DNA of 64,000 nt from Lacibacter sp. H375 (GTDB lineage: Bacteria; Bacteroidota; Bacteroidia; Chitinophagales; Chitinophagaceae): positions 3,410,001-3,474,000 of the forward strand of contig NZ_JBBKTT010000001.1 of NCBI RefSeq assembly GCF_037892425.1. The letters are read 5' to 3'. The notes under the pieces are model-generated. The model saw only the letters and a list, made by a program, of their open reading frames with translations. It searched no databases and was not told the DNA's origin. Numbering within the stretch: position 1 is the stretch's first letter; each line of letters begins with the position of its first letter. Below, in pieces: positions 8,190-17,716 of the stretch. A program made the translations under genes and the position numbers.

Positions 8190-11100
8190 ATGCGTTTTAT
8201 TATTTCGATAATTGTATTCTTACAATCGCTTTCAGTTTTTGCTCAAAGTGAGCAATATAATTTTTATAAACTCGATACTTATACTGGTCTTTCGCATAAC
8301 CAGGTTACTGCTATACTAAAAGATCAGGATGGGTTCTTATGGTTTGGTACCATGTCGGGACTCAATCGTTATGATGGTTATTCCTGCAGGGTATTTCGTA
8401 AAACCTATAATGACAGTTCATCGCTGCCCGATAACAGTGTTGAATCACTCTATGAGCTTCCCGATGGAAAGATTTGGGTATTAACTGGGGGAGGGACTTG
8501 TATTTATAATTCCTATACTGAAAAATTCGATCCTGATTATAATAAGTATTTGCAATCTCTTGGTCTTCCATCCGGCGGAATCAGCAAAGTTGTAAAAGGA
8601 AACAATGGCCGGTATTGGTTTTTGTATAATAATCAGGACATATTCCTGTATTCAAGCACAGATAAGAAATCAAAACCTTTCAGACAGAATTTCAGCAATC
8701 AAAACCTGGAAAAAATCACATCCATTAAAGAAGCGAAAGACGAAAAATTATGGATTGTATATGAGAATGGATTTTTACAGCAGTATGATCTTATATCAAA
8801 CAAGATCATTTTCAACAGTACCACTTTGCAATATCTGAATAAAGGGATCAATTTATATAATTTGTTTATCGACACCGATGGGGATATTTGGCTGTGGGCT
8901 GTCAATACCGGAGCTTTTCTTTTTCAGCCAAAGTTTAATTCAGTCAGGCAGTTTAATGAAAATTCATTCCCGTCAAAATTGAATACAAATCTGGTAACCG
9001 AAATTGTACAGGATAACAATGGGTTGATCTGGGTGGCTACTGACCATGGCGGTGTAAACCTCATCAATAAAAAAAATAACTTCAGCACCAGTTACCTGGT
9101 AAATGATCTCAAAAACCCACGGAGCCTTAGTCAAAATAGCGTACGAACAATGTATAAGGATGACAACGGAATCATCTGGCTGGGAACTTATAAACAGGGG
9201 GTAAATTATTTAAACAGCAACATTGTATTATTTCCGCTTTATCGCCACCAGGAATCGAACGTAAAGAGCCTTCCTTATGATGATGTCAATAAGTTTGTTG
9301 AAGACAAGTCAGGTAATCTCTGGATTGGCACCAATGGTGGAGGGTTGATTTTTTTCGACAGGAAGCAAAATACATTCAAACAATACCTGCACGATCCAAA
9401 CAATAAAAACAGCCTTAGCAATAACGTAATTGTAAGCTTGTGGATAGATCATCAGGATGTTCTCTGGATAGGAACATACTTCGGCGGCCTTAACAGCTTC
9501 GATGGAAAGAAGTTCACACACTACCGGCATAGCGACAGTGATTCGTTAAGTTTATCATGTGATAACATCTGGGAAATATTTGAAGACAGGCAAAACAATT
9601 TATGGATAGGTACACTTGGTGGTGGGTTAGATCGTTTTGACAAAAAGACAAACAGGTTTGAACACACCCAATATAAAGGAACCCGGGATCCTTTACCATC
9701 CAATTACATTTCTTCTATCCTCCAGGATAAGGAGGGCAATTTATGGGTAGGCACCTCTGGCGGATTAACAGTTTTTAAAAAAAATAAAACCGAGACATTT
9801 TCTTTTCAGCAAACCAGCGATAAAAGCAGCTTAAGCAATGACAATGTTATCTGTCTTTTAGAAGACAACAAAGGAAGGATTTGGGTAGGAACACGGGAAG
9901 GTTTGAATTTGTTTAATGAGCAAACAAAAGGATTTCAAACATTTACTACAGCAGATGGATTGCCAGGTGATATTATTTTGAATATTCTGGAAGATAAACA
10001 TCACACACTTTGGATTTCCACACCAAACGGATTATGTAATGCTATTCCAAAACAAGATAAAACCGGAATCGCATTTTCTGTTATTACTTATGATGTAACG
10101 AACAACCTGCAAAGCCGTGAATTCAACGACAACGCAGCACTTAAAACACGGGCAGGCGAATTGATCTTCGGCGGGCCTTCCGGGTTTAATATTATTAATC
10201 CCGATAAAATTCAAAAAACGGCTTATCGCACAAAAATTGTTTTTACGGGTTTGCAGATTTTAAATAACAATGTTGAGCCGGGCGAATTGATCAATAACCG
10301 GGTTTTGTTGAAGCAATCTTTATCGCAACTGCAAAGTATTGACCTGAAGTACAAAGAAAATGTATTCACAATTGAATTTGCTTCTCTGGATTTTGGGCAC
10401 AATGCCGGCAACAAATACGCATACATGCTGAAAGGGTTTAACTCAGACTGGTTGTATGCCGATGGTACGCAGCGAAGAGTAACTTTTACCAATCTCAATC
10501 CCGGAAAATATACGCTTAAAGTAAAGGTTTTAAATCATGATGGCGTTTGGAGTGATGAAAAAAGTTTGCAGATCAACATTCACCCACCATTTTGGCGAAC
10601 CAATATTGCATATATCATTTATGCCTTAATCATTGCCGGATTATTCTGGCTTGCAAGGCGAATTACCATTGACAGAATTCATATGCGCTATGAAGTGCAG
10701 CATCAACGTAGAGAGACCGAAAGAGCACATACGCTTGATCAGTTAAAAACTAAATTTTTCACTAATGTTAGCCATGAATTCCGCACACCCTTAAGCCTCA
10801 TTATTTCCCCACTAGACAAGATCATAAAGCAAACAACAGACGAAGAACAAAAAAAGCAATTGAACCTTGTGCAACGCAACGCAAAACGGTTGCTTAGCCT
10901 GGTAAATCAATTGCTCGATTTCAGGAAAATGGAAGTGCAGGAAATAAAATTGCATCCGGCCATTGGTGATATTATCGGGTTTAGCAGAGATATCTGCGAC
11001 TCGTTTTTAGATATTGCCGAAAAAAAGAATATACAGTTATCATTCTCTTCGGACGTTGAGAGTCTGGAAATTTATTTTGATAAGGATAAGATTGAAAAAA

Positions 11101-12296
11101 TATTATTTAACCTGCTTTCAAATGCTTTTAAATATACACATGATAACGGGATGGTGAGCCTTAACATGACGTATAATCCTCCTGACGGTAATGAAGATGA
11201 TGGAACGCTGGCAATTGAAATAAAAGATAACGGTATTGGAATTCCTGCAGGTATGGAGGAAAAAATATTTGAACGATTCTTTCAAACAGATGTTCCGGAA
11301 AGCATGGTGAACCAGGGAACAGGAATTGGCCTGGCCATTACAAAAGAGTTTGTAAGGTTGCACAACGGTATCATTACTGTAAAAAGTGAACCTGAGCAGG
11401 GTACCTGTTTTACAGTTTTACTACCGGCGAAGAAGATTCATCATACTCCGGATCGTACTGCAAATAATCAAGTTCAGGTAGAAGATGTTGAACAGACAAT
11501 GCCAGAGGAAGGCCAAAGGATCAGCAGAAAAAAAACAATTTTGGTAGTAGAAGACAATGAAGACATCCGCTTCTATTTAAAAGACAATCTAAAAGCACAG
11601 TATAAGGTTGAAGAGGCTACTAACGGAAAAGAAGGCTGGGAAAAAATTAAACACCTGAACCCCGACCTTGTAGTAAGCGACATTATGATGCCATTGATGG
11701 ACGGAGTGGAACTGGCCAGGAGAATTAAAACAGAAACGCTCACCGCCCACATTCCTGTCATTTTACTTACAGCTATGGGCAGCGAAGAGAAACAATTGGA
11801 GGGATTAAAAGTGGGTGTGAATGATTATATCACCAAACCATTCACCTTTGAAATACTGGCTTCACGCATCAGGAATTTGCTGGCGCAGCAGGAACTATTG
11901 CAGAAAAGATTTCAAAAGCAAATTGAGGTTAACCCGGCTGAAGTAACAATAACATCAGTTGATGAAAAATTCCTGAAACAAGCGCTGGAACTTGTTGAGA
12001 AAAATATGGACAAGCCTGAGTTTTCAGTTGAAGATTTCAGCCGTGACATGTTTATGAACCGTGTTACATTGTACCGGAAAATTCTTTCGATTACCGGTAA
12101 AACGCCCATTGAATTTATCCGTTCCATTCGTTTGAAAAGGGCAGCTCAGTTGCTCGAAAAAAGCGGCATGTCAATTGCCGAAATTGCATACGAGGTGGGT
12201 TTCAATAACCCGAAAAACTTCACAAAAGCTTTTAAAGAAGAATTCAGAATACTCCCTTCGCAATATCTTGCCAATAGAAAAGAAAAAGATGCTTAA
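8190..12296 (+). CDS. Hybrid two-component system sensor/regulator (HTCS)
   Basis: This 1368-residue one-protein signalling system spans the inner membrane. In order: signal peptide (MRFIISIIVFLQSLSVFAQ), a periplasmic beta-propeller built from about a dozen reg_prop repeats (recurring LWIGT / GLN-FD units, about 30-680), a Y_Y_Y domain (about 725-790), a transmembrane helix (about 808-828), HisKA with phospho-acceptor H862 in NVSHEFRTPLS, HATPase, a receiver with D1164 in VVSDIMMP, and an AraC-type HTH (about 1260-1368). HTCS proteins bind an oligosaccharide in the periplasm and activate the adjacent susC operon. The ATG at 8190 is preferred over an upstream TTG because it opens the signal peptide. 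Confidence 0.95.
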   Translation: MRFIISIIVFLQSLSVFAQSEQYNFYKLDTYTGLSHNQVTAILKDQDGFLWFGTMSGLNRYDGYSCRVFRKTYNDSSSLPDNSVESLYELPDGKIWVLTGGGTCIYNSYTEKFDPDYNKYLQSLGLPSGGISKVVKGNNGRYWFLYNNQDIFLYSSTDKKSKPFRQNFSNQNLEKITSIKEAKDEKLWIVYENGFLQQYDLISNKIIFNSTTLQYLNKGINLYNLFIDTDGDIWLWAVNTGAFLFQPKFNSVRQFNENSFPSKLNTNLVTEIVQDNNGLIWVATDHGGVNLINKKNNFSTSYLVNDLKNPRSLSQNSVRTMYKDDNGIIWLGTYKQGVNYLNSNIVLFPLYRHQESNVKSLPYDDVNKFVEDKSGNLWIGTNGGGLIFFDRKQNTFKQYLHDPNNKNSLSNNVIVSLWIDHQDVLWIGTYFGGLNSFDGKKFTHYRHSDSDSLSLSCDNIWEIFEDRQNNLWIGTLGGGLDRFDKKTNRFEHTQYKGTRDPLPSNYISSILQDKEGNLWVGTSGGLTVFKKNKTETFSFQQTSDKSSLSNDNVICLLEDNKGRIWVGTREGLNLFNEQTKGFQTFTTADGLPGDIILNILEDKHHTLWISTPNGLCNAIPKQDKTGIAFSVITYDVTNNLQSREFNDNAALKTRAGELIFGGPSGFNIINPDKIQKTAYRTKIVFTGLQILNNNVEPGELINNRVLLKQSLSQLQSIDLKYKENVFTIEFASLDFGHNAGNKYAYMLKGFNSDWLYADGTQRRVTFTNLNPGKYTLKVKVLNHDGVWSDEKSLQINIHPPFWRTNIAYIIYALIIAGLFWLARRITIDRIHMRYEVQHQRRETERAHTLDQLKTKFFTNVSHEFRTPLSLIISPLDKIIKQTTDEEQKKQLNLVQRNAKRLLSLVNQLLDFRKMEVQEIKLHPAIGDIIGFSRDICDSFLDIAEKKNIQLSFSSDVESLEIYFDKDKIEKILFNLLSNAFKYTHDNGMVSLNMTYNPPDGNEDDGTLAIEIKDNGIGIPAGMEEKIFERFFQTDVPESMVNQGTGIGLAITKEFVRLHNGIITVKSEPEQGTCFTVLLPAKKIHHTPDRTANNQVQVEDVEQTMPEEGQRISRKKTILVVEDNEDIRFYLKDNLKAQYKVEEATNGKEGWEKIKHLNPDLVVSDIMMPLMDGVELARRIKTETLTAHIPVILLTAMGSEEKQLEGLKVGVNDYITKPFTFEILASRIRNLLAQQELLQKRFQKQIEVNPAEVTITSVDEKFLKQALELVEKNMDKPEFSVEDFSRDMFMNRVTLYRKILSITGKTPIEFIRSIRLKRAAQLLEKSGMSIAEIAYEVGFNNPKNFTKAFKEEFRILPSQYLANRKEKDA

Positions 12297-12743
12297 AGCT
12301 GAAGAACCCTGCTCTGGTTTTCTTGAAAAAGAGTTTTTTATATCATAGCAGTAAATTTTGCTAATTAAAACTGTAAAAATCGTTTGCTCACTCTTTTGTT
12401 TCAATAAATATTCTGAAAATCATCCACTTGCAACATTTTGTAACCTAGTCTGCAACATTTGAGCAACCTGTGCTGCTACCCACCTGAGTACTTTTATGCA
12501 ACGGTTCTAAGTGAAAGATTGCTGTTATGAAAATTCGATTGCTACTGCTACATTTTTTTATCTCTCTCCATTCAAAGCCATGGCTTTGTTTCTCTATTTA
12601 TTCAACTCATAAGGCAGGGTTATCGATTTTACTTGTGCAAAGTTTACCAGCACAACAACAACAACTGTTGGGGGCCGGGAAAGAGCGTTTGTTAGTAAAC
12701 AACATAAAAACCTATTTATCCATTCAATAATAAATATGCAAGT
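12297..12743. other. susC upstream regulatory region
   Basis: This 447-bp gap between the HTCS gene and susC contains the TGCAAC repeat ladder described separately. A 67-codon frame at 12527-12730 has low-complexity content and no recognisable domain, so I do not call it a gene. The promoter itself is not obvious by the TAnnTTTG consensus. Confidence 0.5.
12429..12502 (+). promoter_or_regulatory. Candidate HTCS operator: four phased TGCAAC-type repeats
   Basis: TGCAAC occurs at 12429, 12451 and 12497, with TGCTAC at 12474, giving start-to-start spacing of 22, 23 and 23 bp, about two helical turns. The first two copies extend to TGCAACATTT and are each followed by an AACCT. Phased direct repeats on one helix face are what tandem AraC-type domains, such as the HTCS output domain encoded next door, would be expected to bind. 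The array sits about 240-315 bp before the susC start codon. Confidence 0.5.
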
Positions 12744-15700
12744 ATGAACCATTCCAAAACGATTCGCTTAATGTCACTGCTGCTATCGGGATTTTTTTCC
12801 GTGTTCCTGGTAAGCACAAATGTGTGCGCACAAACAACAAAAGTTAGTGGCACAATTATCAATCAGCGTACTGCCGAACCTGTGGCAGGAGCAACAGTTA
12901 CCGTGAAAAACACCAATCGCTCTGCAAGCGCAGATAACGCCGGAAAGTTTACGATTGATGCATCTGCCGGTGAAGTGCTTGTTATTACCTCTGTTGGCTA
13001 TATTTCTAAAGAAGCAACAGTTGGATCCGGCTCTTTAAGTATTCAACTGCAGGAAACCGACAACAAACTGGAAGAGGTTGTTGTGATTGGTTACGGCACC
13101 CAAAAGAAAAAGTTGGTTACTGGTGCTAATTTGCAGGTAAAGGGTGAGGACATTCAAAAGCAAAACACCACCAACGCTTTGCATGCTATGCAAGGCCAGG
13201 CGCCAGGTGTGCAAATCACCTCTTCATCAGGACAGCCCGGCTCGGGATTCAATATCGTTATTCGGGGTAAAGGTACCATTGGCAATTTCGGGCCATTGGT
13301 TGTGGTTGACGGAGTTCAGGGTGTTAATATAAATTCTATTAATCCTGCCGACATTGAATCCGTTGATGTTTTAAAAGATGCAGCTTCTGCAGCCATTTAT
13401 GGTTCACAAGCTGCTAATGGTGTAATCCTTATTACAACAAGAACAGGAAGGCAAAATCAAAAAGCACAAATTACGCTGGATGTTTTTTATGGCGTTCAAA
13501 ACCTTGCATGGAAAGCTCCGCTATTAAATTCAAAGGAGTATGCCATTATCATGAACGAGCAGGCACTCAACTCAGGTAAATCACCATATTTCACCAATGA
13601 TGAAATTAATAAACTGCCGGTGAGTACCGATTGGCTTGGTCAGATGTTTGCCAATAATGTTCCCACTCAAAACTATGTATTGAGTGTAAATGGTGGCAAC
13701 GCTGGTTCTGTGTATTCCACATCACTGGGTTATACCGGACAGGGCGGTATTGTAGGTGGCCCGTCTATTTCGAATTACGAACGTTACACATTTAAAATAA
13801 ACACAGAGCATAAATTGTATCAGGATATTGTGAGACTGGGACAACATCTTACAATAAACAATGTAAACAGTCATGGCATTGCAACAGGAGGCCAATACAG
13901 TAACTCACTGCGTTCTGCTTTTTCAACTACGCCTTTTTTGCCAATGTATGATTCAACCGGCAATTTCTTTAGGTCAGATGATAAGCCGTGGAATCCTGGA
14001 AAAGTAGGTGATCCCCAGTGGGATAACAGCGTATCCAATCCATACGCTTCAATGGTTTACAATTCTAATAACAGGAACAGTGGCCAGAATCTTTTTGGCG
14101 ATGCATATTTACAAATTGAACCCATTAAAGGATTGAAACTTCGTACAAGTGTTGGGCTTAATTACTGGAGCAATAAAAGTCATGGTTTCAGACCGGTGTA
14201 TCAACTTTCCATTTTTGATATGAATGATACATCTACCGTATTCCAGTCAATGGGTAGCGGCAGAACAATTCAGTTTGACAACACATTAAGTTATGATTTC
14301 AGGATTGCAAAGAATCACAGTTTTAATGTAATGGCTGGTACCACCGCCATCAATACAAAGGGTTCCAGCCTGTCTGGCTCCAACTGGGATTTACGTGTTG
14401 TAGATATGGAACATGCTTATCTTGACGTTGCTCAAAACAGAGCTCCCGAATCAAATCATCTTTCTGCAAGCGGTGCTCCGTTTGAAGATGCGTTGCTTTC
14501 TTATTTCGGAAGGGTGCAGTATAACTTCAATGAAAAATATTTATTCTATGCTACTTTCCGTGCCGATGGTTCTTCCAAGTTTGCACCGGATCATCGCTGG
14601 GGTTATTTTCCTTCCGTTTCTGCGGGCTGGGTTGCTTCAAGGGAAAATTTTATGCAGAACATTAGCTGGTTAAATTTTCTGAAGCTTCGTGCAAGTTGGG
14701 GCCGTGTAGGTAATCAAAGTGTTCCTGCTTACCAGTTCCTGTCGCCTATCAGTTTTAACCAGGCGGGTTATGCATTTGGAAATGCTGAAGGCATTAATAC
14801 TCCGGGCGCCTATCCCAGTCGCTTAGCTAATCCAAACGTAAAATGGGAAACATCAGAGCAAACAAATATTGGATTTGATGCCACACTGATAAGAGGGTTG
14901 AACGTTGCATTTGACTTTTATATTAAAGAAACAAAAGACTGGTTGATAACAGCACCAATTCTTGCCACTGCAGGTGCAGATGCCCCATTGATCAACGGCG
15001 GTGATGTAAAAAATACAGGTGTTGAACTGGCTCTTAACTATCGCAATACAATTGGTAGAAACTTCAGTTATTCAGTTGGTGTGAATGGTTCGTATAATAA
15101 AAACAAAATCGGCAACATTCCAACCAATGATCATATTATACATGGTAATACCAATGTATTGTTTGCCAACTCGCTTGAGTTTTACAGGGCACAAAACGGT
15201 TTGCCTGTTGGTTATTTCTGGGGTTTGAAAACAGCAGGTATTTTCCAAACGGAAGCAGAGGTTCTTTCGTATAAAAACAAAAGTGGTAAAGTTATTCAGC
15301 CCGAAGCTAAACCCGGTGATTTGCGTTATGCTGATTTGAATGATGATGGTGTAATTGACAACAATGACAGAACAATGATTGGCAATCCCAATCCTGATCT
15401 TGTTTTTGGTTTCAATGTATCACTTGAATATAAAGGCTTTGATCTTATGGTGCAAGGATCGGGTGTAGCTGGTAATGAATTGGTGAAATCATGGAGAGGT
15501 CCCGGAGGCCGTGGTAATTACACTGCTGAAATTTTAGATCGCTGGACTGGGCCCGGCACATCAAACAAAATTCCAAGAGTAACAGAAGAAGGAGCTAACT
15601 GGGCACAGTTCTCTGACCTGTACATTTACGATGGCAGTTTCGTACGCATCAACACCATTACATTAGGTTATGATTTAGCACACATCGTAAAGAAAAATTA

Positions 15701-15869
15701 TCTGAGTAAAGTAAGAATATACGCTTCTGTATTAAATGCTTTCACTTTCACAAAGTATAACGGACTGGATCCTGAAGTTGGGCACAATGAAGGTTTTTCT
15801 ACAGGAGTAGATGTGGGATATTACCCAAGACCAAGAACAATGATGGTTGGCGCAAATATTCGTTTTTAA
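12744..15869 (+). CDS. susC: SusC/RagA family TonB-dependent outer membrane transporter
   Basis: This 1041-residue outer-membrane beta-barrel has a signal peptide (to about residue 29, cleavage near VCAQ), a carboxypeptidase-regulatory-like domain (about 31-105, VSGTIINQRTAEPVAGATV), a TonB-box-like segment EEVVVIGYGTQKKK, a plug domain (about 115-225, with VVVDGVQGVNINSINPADIE) and a barrel ending in aromatic FRF-type residues (GANIRF). It imports oligosaccharides made at the cell surface, energised by TonB. It is followed by a susD gene after a 122-bp gap containing a strong hairpin. Substrate is unknown; the enzymes downstream suggest a galactose/xylose/glucose-containing glycan. Confidence 0.95.
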   Translation: MNHSKTIRLMSLLLSGFFSVFLVSTNVCAQTTKVSGTIINQRTAEPVAGATVTVKNTNRSASADNAGKFTIDASAGEVLVITSVGYISKEATVGSGSLSIQLQETDNKLEEVVVIGYGTQKKKLVTGANLQVKGEDIQKQNTTNALHAMQGQAPGVQITSSSGQPGSGFNIVIRGKGTIGNFGPLVVVDGVQGVNINSINPADIESVDVLKDAASAAIYGSQAANGVILITTRTGRQNQKAQITLDVFYGVQNLAWKAPLLNSKEYAIIMNEQALNSGKSPYFTNDEINKLPVSTDWLGQMFANNVPTQNYVLSVNGGNAGSVYSTSLGYTGQGGIVGGPSISNYERYTFKINTEHKLYQDIVRLGQHLTINNVNSHGIATGGQYSNSLRSAFSTTPFLPMYDSTGNFFRSDDKPWNPGKVGDPQWDNSVSNPYASMVYNSNNRNSGQNLFGDAYLQIEPIKGLKLRTSVGLNYWSNKSHGFRPVYQLSIFDMNDTSTVFQSMGSGRTIQFDNTLSYDFRIAKNHSFNVMAGTTAINTKGSSLSGSNWDLRVVDMEHAYLDVAQNRAPESNHLSASGAPFEDALLSYFGRVQYNFNEKYLFYATFRADGSSKFAPDHRWGYFPSVSAGWVASRENFMQNISWLNFLKLRASWGRVGNQSVPAYQFLSPISFNQAGYAFGNAEGINTPGAYPSRLANPNVKWETSEQTNIGFDATLIRGLNVAFDFYIKETKDWLITAPILATAGADAPLINGGDVKNTGVELALNYRNTIGRNFSYSVGVNGSYNKNKIGNIPTNDHIIHGNTNVLFANSLEFYRAQNGLPVGYFWGLKTAGIFQTEAEVLSYKNKSGKVIQPEAKPGDLRYADLNDDGVIDNNDRTMIGNPNPDLVFGFNVSLEYKGFDLMVQGSGVAGNELVKSWRGPGGRGNYTAEILDRWTGPGTSNKIPRVTEEGANWAQFSDLYIYDGSFVRINTITLGYDLAHIVKKNYLSKVRIYASVLNAFTFTKYNGLDPEVGHNEGFSTGVDVGYYPRPRTMMVGANIRF

Positions 15870-15899
15870 TTAAACAACAAAATGAAAATGAAACGAAGT

Positions 15900-15948
15900 A
15901 TGATAAAATTTTCATCTGTAAAATGAAATGCAATGAAAATTTTATCAT
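15900..15948 (+). promoter_or_regulatory. Intercistronic hairpin between susC and susD
   Basis: A perfect 16-bp inverted repeat (ATGATAAAATTTTCAT at 15900-15915 and ATGAAAATTTTATCAT at 15933-15948) encloses a 17-nt loop. It is AU-rich and lacks a T-run, so it more likely stabilises or processes the susCD transcript than ends it. Short direct repeats of CGAAGT flank it. Confidence 0.6.
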
Positions 15949-15991
15949 GCGAAGTTCCATCTGACAAACAATAAAATAAAAAATTATTCAG

Positions 15992-17587
15992 ATGAAAAAA
16001 CTAAAATTATATATACCCGTCATCGCTTTGTTATCGTTGACGGCCTGCAAAAAAAGTTTTCTGGATACAGAAGATGTAACAAGTGCTACTGAACAGAATT
16101 TTTATAAAACACAATCGGATGCATTTAAAGCATTAGTGGGAGTGTATGATGGATTGCAACGTTCCGGTTCATCTGGTTTTGGATTGGCTGTTGTTGCCAC
16201 GGAAGTTATGTCCGATAATGCATTCGGCGCCAGCGGCAATGCAGATGGATTTGGCATCCAGATGATGGATGAGTTTGATAAGCTCCGTTCACCTTCTGAC
16301 CAGGACATGTTTGGTGATAACTGGAGTGTTTATTACAAGGCTATTTATCGTGCTAATATGTTGCTGAAAAATCTTGGCCAGGTGGATTGGAAAGGCAACG
16401 ATAATTTGCGTAAGCAATATGAATCAGAAGCAAGGTTTATACGTGCTTATCTTTATTTTGATATGGTAAGGTTTTGGGGCAATATACCATTGCTTACAGC
16501 ACCAACTACCGAAAATGTAGCACAGGCAAAACCAGATGACGTTTATAAGCAAATCGCTGAAGATTTAAAATTTGCTGTTGCCAATCTTCCCGCCACCAGT
16601 TATACTGCGCAGGCTCCTGCAACTTTTGGAAGGGTTACAAAATGGGCAGCCCAAGCATTGATTGGCCGTGTCTTTTTATATTATACCGGTTATTATGGTA
16701 AACCCGATCTGGTGGGCGTTGTGTCTAAAACCGAAGCATTAGCTGCCCTTGAAGATGTAATTAGTAACGGAGGTTTTGGTCTTGTTGAAAACTTCGCCAA
16801 CCTGTGGCCAGCCGCATCGCTTAATAATTATGTTGGCGAGAATAATAAGGAAACTGTTTTTAGTATCCGTTATACCTATACCAGCGATTGGAATGGCAAT
16901 GTTGATGGCAATCATTGGATGGTAATGATGGGCATACGTGTCCAGTCTATTTACCCTTATGGACTTGGTTGGGGAGCTGGAACTGTAAATCCAAAACTTT
17001 GGAATGCATATAGTGTAAATGATACAAGGCGAAATGCATCTATTATTTCAATTGACGGAGAAAGCCTCGATTTCAAAAACAAAAAAGATCAAAGGGAGTA
17101 CACAGGATACTATACAAAAAAGTACACCCCAATGGCCGATGCGGCAGGTGCAAGTCTTGCTGAGAAAATGGGTGGTGTAAGTTTTATGATCAGCCAGTAC
17201 CAGGATTTTGTATCCATCCGCTATGCAGATGTTTTATTGATGGCTGCCGAATTAGGATCACCAAATGCTCAGCAATATTTTGATGATGTACGTAAAAGAG
17301 CTTACGGCACCAACTTTGCCCAAACGCCCGTAAACCAGGCAAATATTATAAATGAAAGAAGATTTGAGTTTGCAGGAGAAGGAGTTCGTTACTGGGATTT
17401 GCTTCGTCAGGGTATAAATGTAGCTGCATCAACCATTGCTGAAACAGTAACCCTCGAAAATGGTGGCGTGGCTACGGTGAAGACAATTTCAGCATCAAAG
17501 ATCATTGAAACAAAAGGGTTGTCTCAAATTCCTTATTCACAAATCACTTTGTCTAATGGCGTATTGAAACAAAACGCCGGATGGTAA
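15992..17587 (+). CDS. susD: SusD/RagB family nutrient-binding outer membrane lipoprotein
   Basis: The 531-residue lipoprotein has a lipobox at its N terminus (LLSLTACKKS), followed by the SusD pattern: FLDTEDVTSATEQNFYKTQSDAFKAL, TPR-like helices including YRANMLLKNL and the SEARFIRAYLYFDMVRFWGNIPLLT segment, and the C-terminal RRFEFAGEGVRYWDLLRQG motif. SusD lids the partner SusC channel and captures glycan at the cell surface. The C terminus KQNAGW is also typical. Confidence 0.95.
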   Translation: MKKLKLYIPVIALLSLTACKKSFLDTEDVTSATEQNFYKTQSDAFKALVGVYDGLQRSGSSGFGLAVVATEVMSDNAFGASGNADGFGIQMMDEFDKLRSPSDQDMFGDNWSVYYKAIYRANMLLKNLGQVDWKGNDNLRKQYESEARFIRAYLYFDMVRFWGNIPLLTAPTTENVAQAKPDDVYKQIAEDLKFAVANLPATSYTAQAPATFGRVTKWAAQALIGRVFLYYTGYYGKPDLVGVVSKTEALAALEDVISNGGFGLVENFANLWPAASLNNYVGENNKETVFSIRYTYTSDWNGNVDGNHWMVMMGIRVQSIYPYGLGWGAGTVNPKLWNAYSVNDTRRNASIISIDGESLDFKNKKDQREYTGYYTKKYTPMADAAGASLAEKMGGVSFMISQYQDFVSIRYADVLLMAAELGSPNAQQYFDDVRKRAYGTNFAQTPVNQANIINERRFEFAGEGVRYWDLLRQGINVAASTIAETVTLENGGVATVKTISASKIIETKGLSQIPYSQITLSNGVLKQNAGW

Positions 17588-17716
17588 TTGTTTTAATTAA
17601 TTAAAAATTAGTAAACATGAAATGATCCATTAAAATTTTGGAGCAAATTGATGCAAACAGCGATGAAATTTTTGTGGCGAATTCCATTTGGCCAAAAACC
17701 AATAAAAAATATACAA

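Noticed and set aside
12527-12730. 67-codon frame upstream of susC
   Set aside because: Low-complexity, no domain, lies in the regulatory region after the repeat ladder and has no supported start; more likely leader sequence.
12744-15869. Ste2/FecI-type sigma/anti-sigma control of the first SusC
   Set aside because: No sigma or anti-sigma gene is adjacent and the SusC lacks an N-terminal signalling extension; HTCS control fits better.
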